A DNA stretch of 64,000 nucleotides from Algoriphagus aquimarinus (GTDB lineage Bacteria > Bacteroidota > Bacteroidia > Cytophagales > Cyclobacteriaceae): positions 1 to 64,000 of the forward strand of contig NZ_VORW01000005.1 in NCBI RefSeq assembly GCF_007997215.1. Direction: 5' to 3'. Below are positions 63,493 to 64,000 of this stretch, one piece after another. Every line of letters starts with the position of its first letter. Within the stretch, counting starts at the first letter, position 1. Made by a program: the position numbers and the translations under genes. The notes beneath the pieces were generated by a model. The model was not told the DNA's origin. It saw only the letters and a program-made list of their open reading frames with translations, and did no database searches.

Positions 63493-64000
63493 ATGATCAA
63501 CAAAACTGTAAAAAATGCCCGTGAAGCAGTAGCAGACATTCCCAGCAATTGCATGCTGATGATGGGAGGCTTTGGCCTTACAGGCATTCCCGAAAACTGT
63601 ATTTCTGCACTTTTAGAAAAAGATATTTCCGGTTTGACTATCGTTTCAAACAATGCAGGAGTAGATGATTTTGGCATTGGGCTTTTGCTGAAAAAGCGAA
63701 TGGTCAAAAAAATGATTTCAAGCTATGTAGGCGAGAACGCTGAGTTTGAGCGACAATTACTCAGCGGAGAACTTGAAGTAGATTTGATCCCACAAGGGAC
63801 ACTTGCTGAGCGTGTACGTGCAGGTGGAGCTGGTATTCCAGCATTCTTTACCCCTGCTGGAGTCGGTACAGAAGTCGCTGAAGGCAAGGAATCCCGAGAA
63901 TTTGATGGCAAAATGTATCTATTAGAAAGCTGGCTCAAAGCTGACTTTTCTATCGTGAAAGCCTGGAAAGGCGATACCGCTGGCAATTTGATTTTCAAAG
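63493..64000 (+). CDS. 3-oxoacid CoA-transferase subunit A (partial at the window edge)
   Basis: The open reading frame starts at the ATG at 63493 and runs off the window after 169 codons. It shows the family motif [11 protein letters not shown] near residues 19-29 and [10 protein letters not shown] near 54-63. This is the alpha subunit of succinyl-CoA:3-ketoacid or acetoacetyl-CoA transferases; the beta subunit should lie just beyond. The start follows ribF by 11 bp. Confidence 0.9.
   Translation, partial: MINKTVKNAREAVADIPSNCMLMMGGFGLTGIPENCISALLEKDISGLTIVSNNAGVDDFGIGLLLKKRMVKKMISSYVGENAEFERQLLSGELEVDLIPQGTLAERVRAGGAGIPAFFTPAGVGTEVAEGKESREFDGKMYLLESWLKADFSIVKAWKGDTAGNLIFK

Noticed and set aside
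63384..63707. 107-codon minus-strand ORF
   Set aside because: Antisense to the end of ribF and the start of the CoA-transferase gene.

Overview
The window looks like ordinary chromosome from a Bacteroidota species of the Cytophagia type, probably a Cyclobacteriaceae member close to Algoriphagus. The grounds are moderate to low GC, start codons without Shine-Dalgarno sequences, several promoters of the Bacteroidota form TTG-N18-20-TAnnTTTG, many short lipoprotein and AQ-ending signal peptides, an arginine cluster built around an N-acylornithine carbamoyltransferase, and an ftsX-DUF3098-truB-ribF block. The genus is inference; no rRNA is present to fix it. I found no tRNA, rRNA, CRISPR array, intact insertion sequence or prophage.

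Layout. 1-5.6 kb: pseudouridine synthase TruC, a secreted M28 peptidase, a beta-propeller lipoprotein, a small unknown protein and a CNT nucleoside transporter. 5.6-6.7 kb: a gene-free stretch packed with palindromes and diverged repeats. 6.7-9.1 kb: etfB-etfA-bifunctional nuclease operon. 9-23 kb: housekeeping and envelope genes (dnaB, mpl, a DnaQ-like exonuclease, M48 protease, gluQ, S10 peptidase, ion channel, PhzF, DinB). 23-31 kb: M28 peptidase, ferritin, a lone receiver protein, an extremely Asp-rich 62-residue protein, a 49-residue membrane peptide, glycerate kinase, an alanine/sodium symporter and a GH20 hexosaminidase. 31-45 kb: a Tat-exported oxidoreductase, an OmpA/PD40 protein, a deoxyhypusine-synthase-like enzyme, OmpH, an HDAC-like deacetylase, a protein ending in a (GAA)14-encoded polyglutamate tail, a desaturase, an orphan BlaI regulator, SMP-30 and DsbA-family proteins.

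45.6-54.4 kb is a complete arginine cluster (GNAT, argG, argC, argD, argF', argB, argE-like, argH). Its carbamoyltransferase has Val at the residue that separates acetyl- from succinyl-ornithine enzymes, so the pathway probably runs on N-succinyl intermediates. A promoter and a 39-codon ORF with three Arg codons near its end precede the cluster and may form an arginine-sensing leader. A SulP transporter and a beta-carbonic anhydrase follow, overlapping by 4 bp, and may supply bicarbonate. 56.7-59.4 kb is a methionine unit, metY-metX, behind a clear SAM-I riboswitch. 60.6-64 kb holds ftsX, a DUF3098 gene, truB, ribF and the start of a CoA-transferase gene.

The features most worth a second look are the arginine leader and the Val97 carbamoyltransferase, a roughly 60-bp interspersed element found three times in the same orientation upstream of genes, and the palindrome-rich region at 5.6-6.7 kb. 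I see no clear sign of a wholly new multi-gene system.
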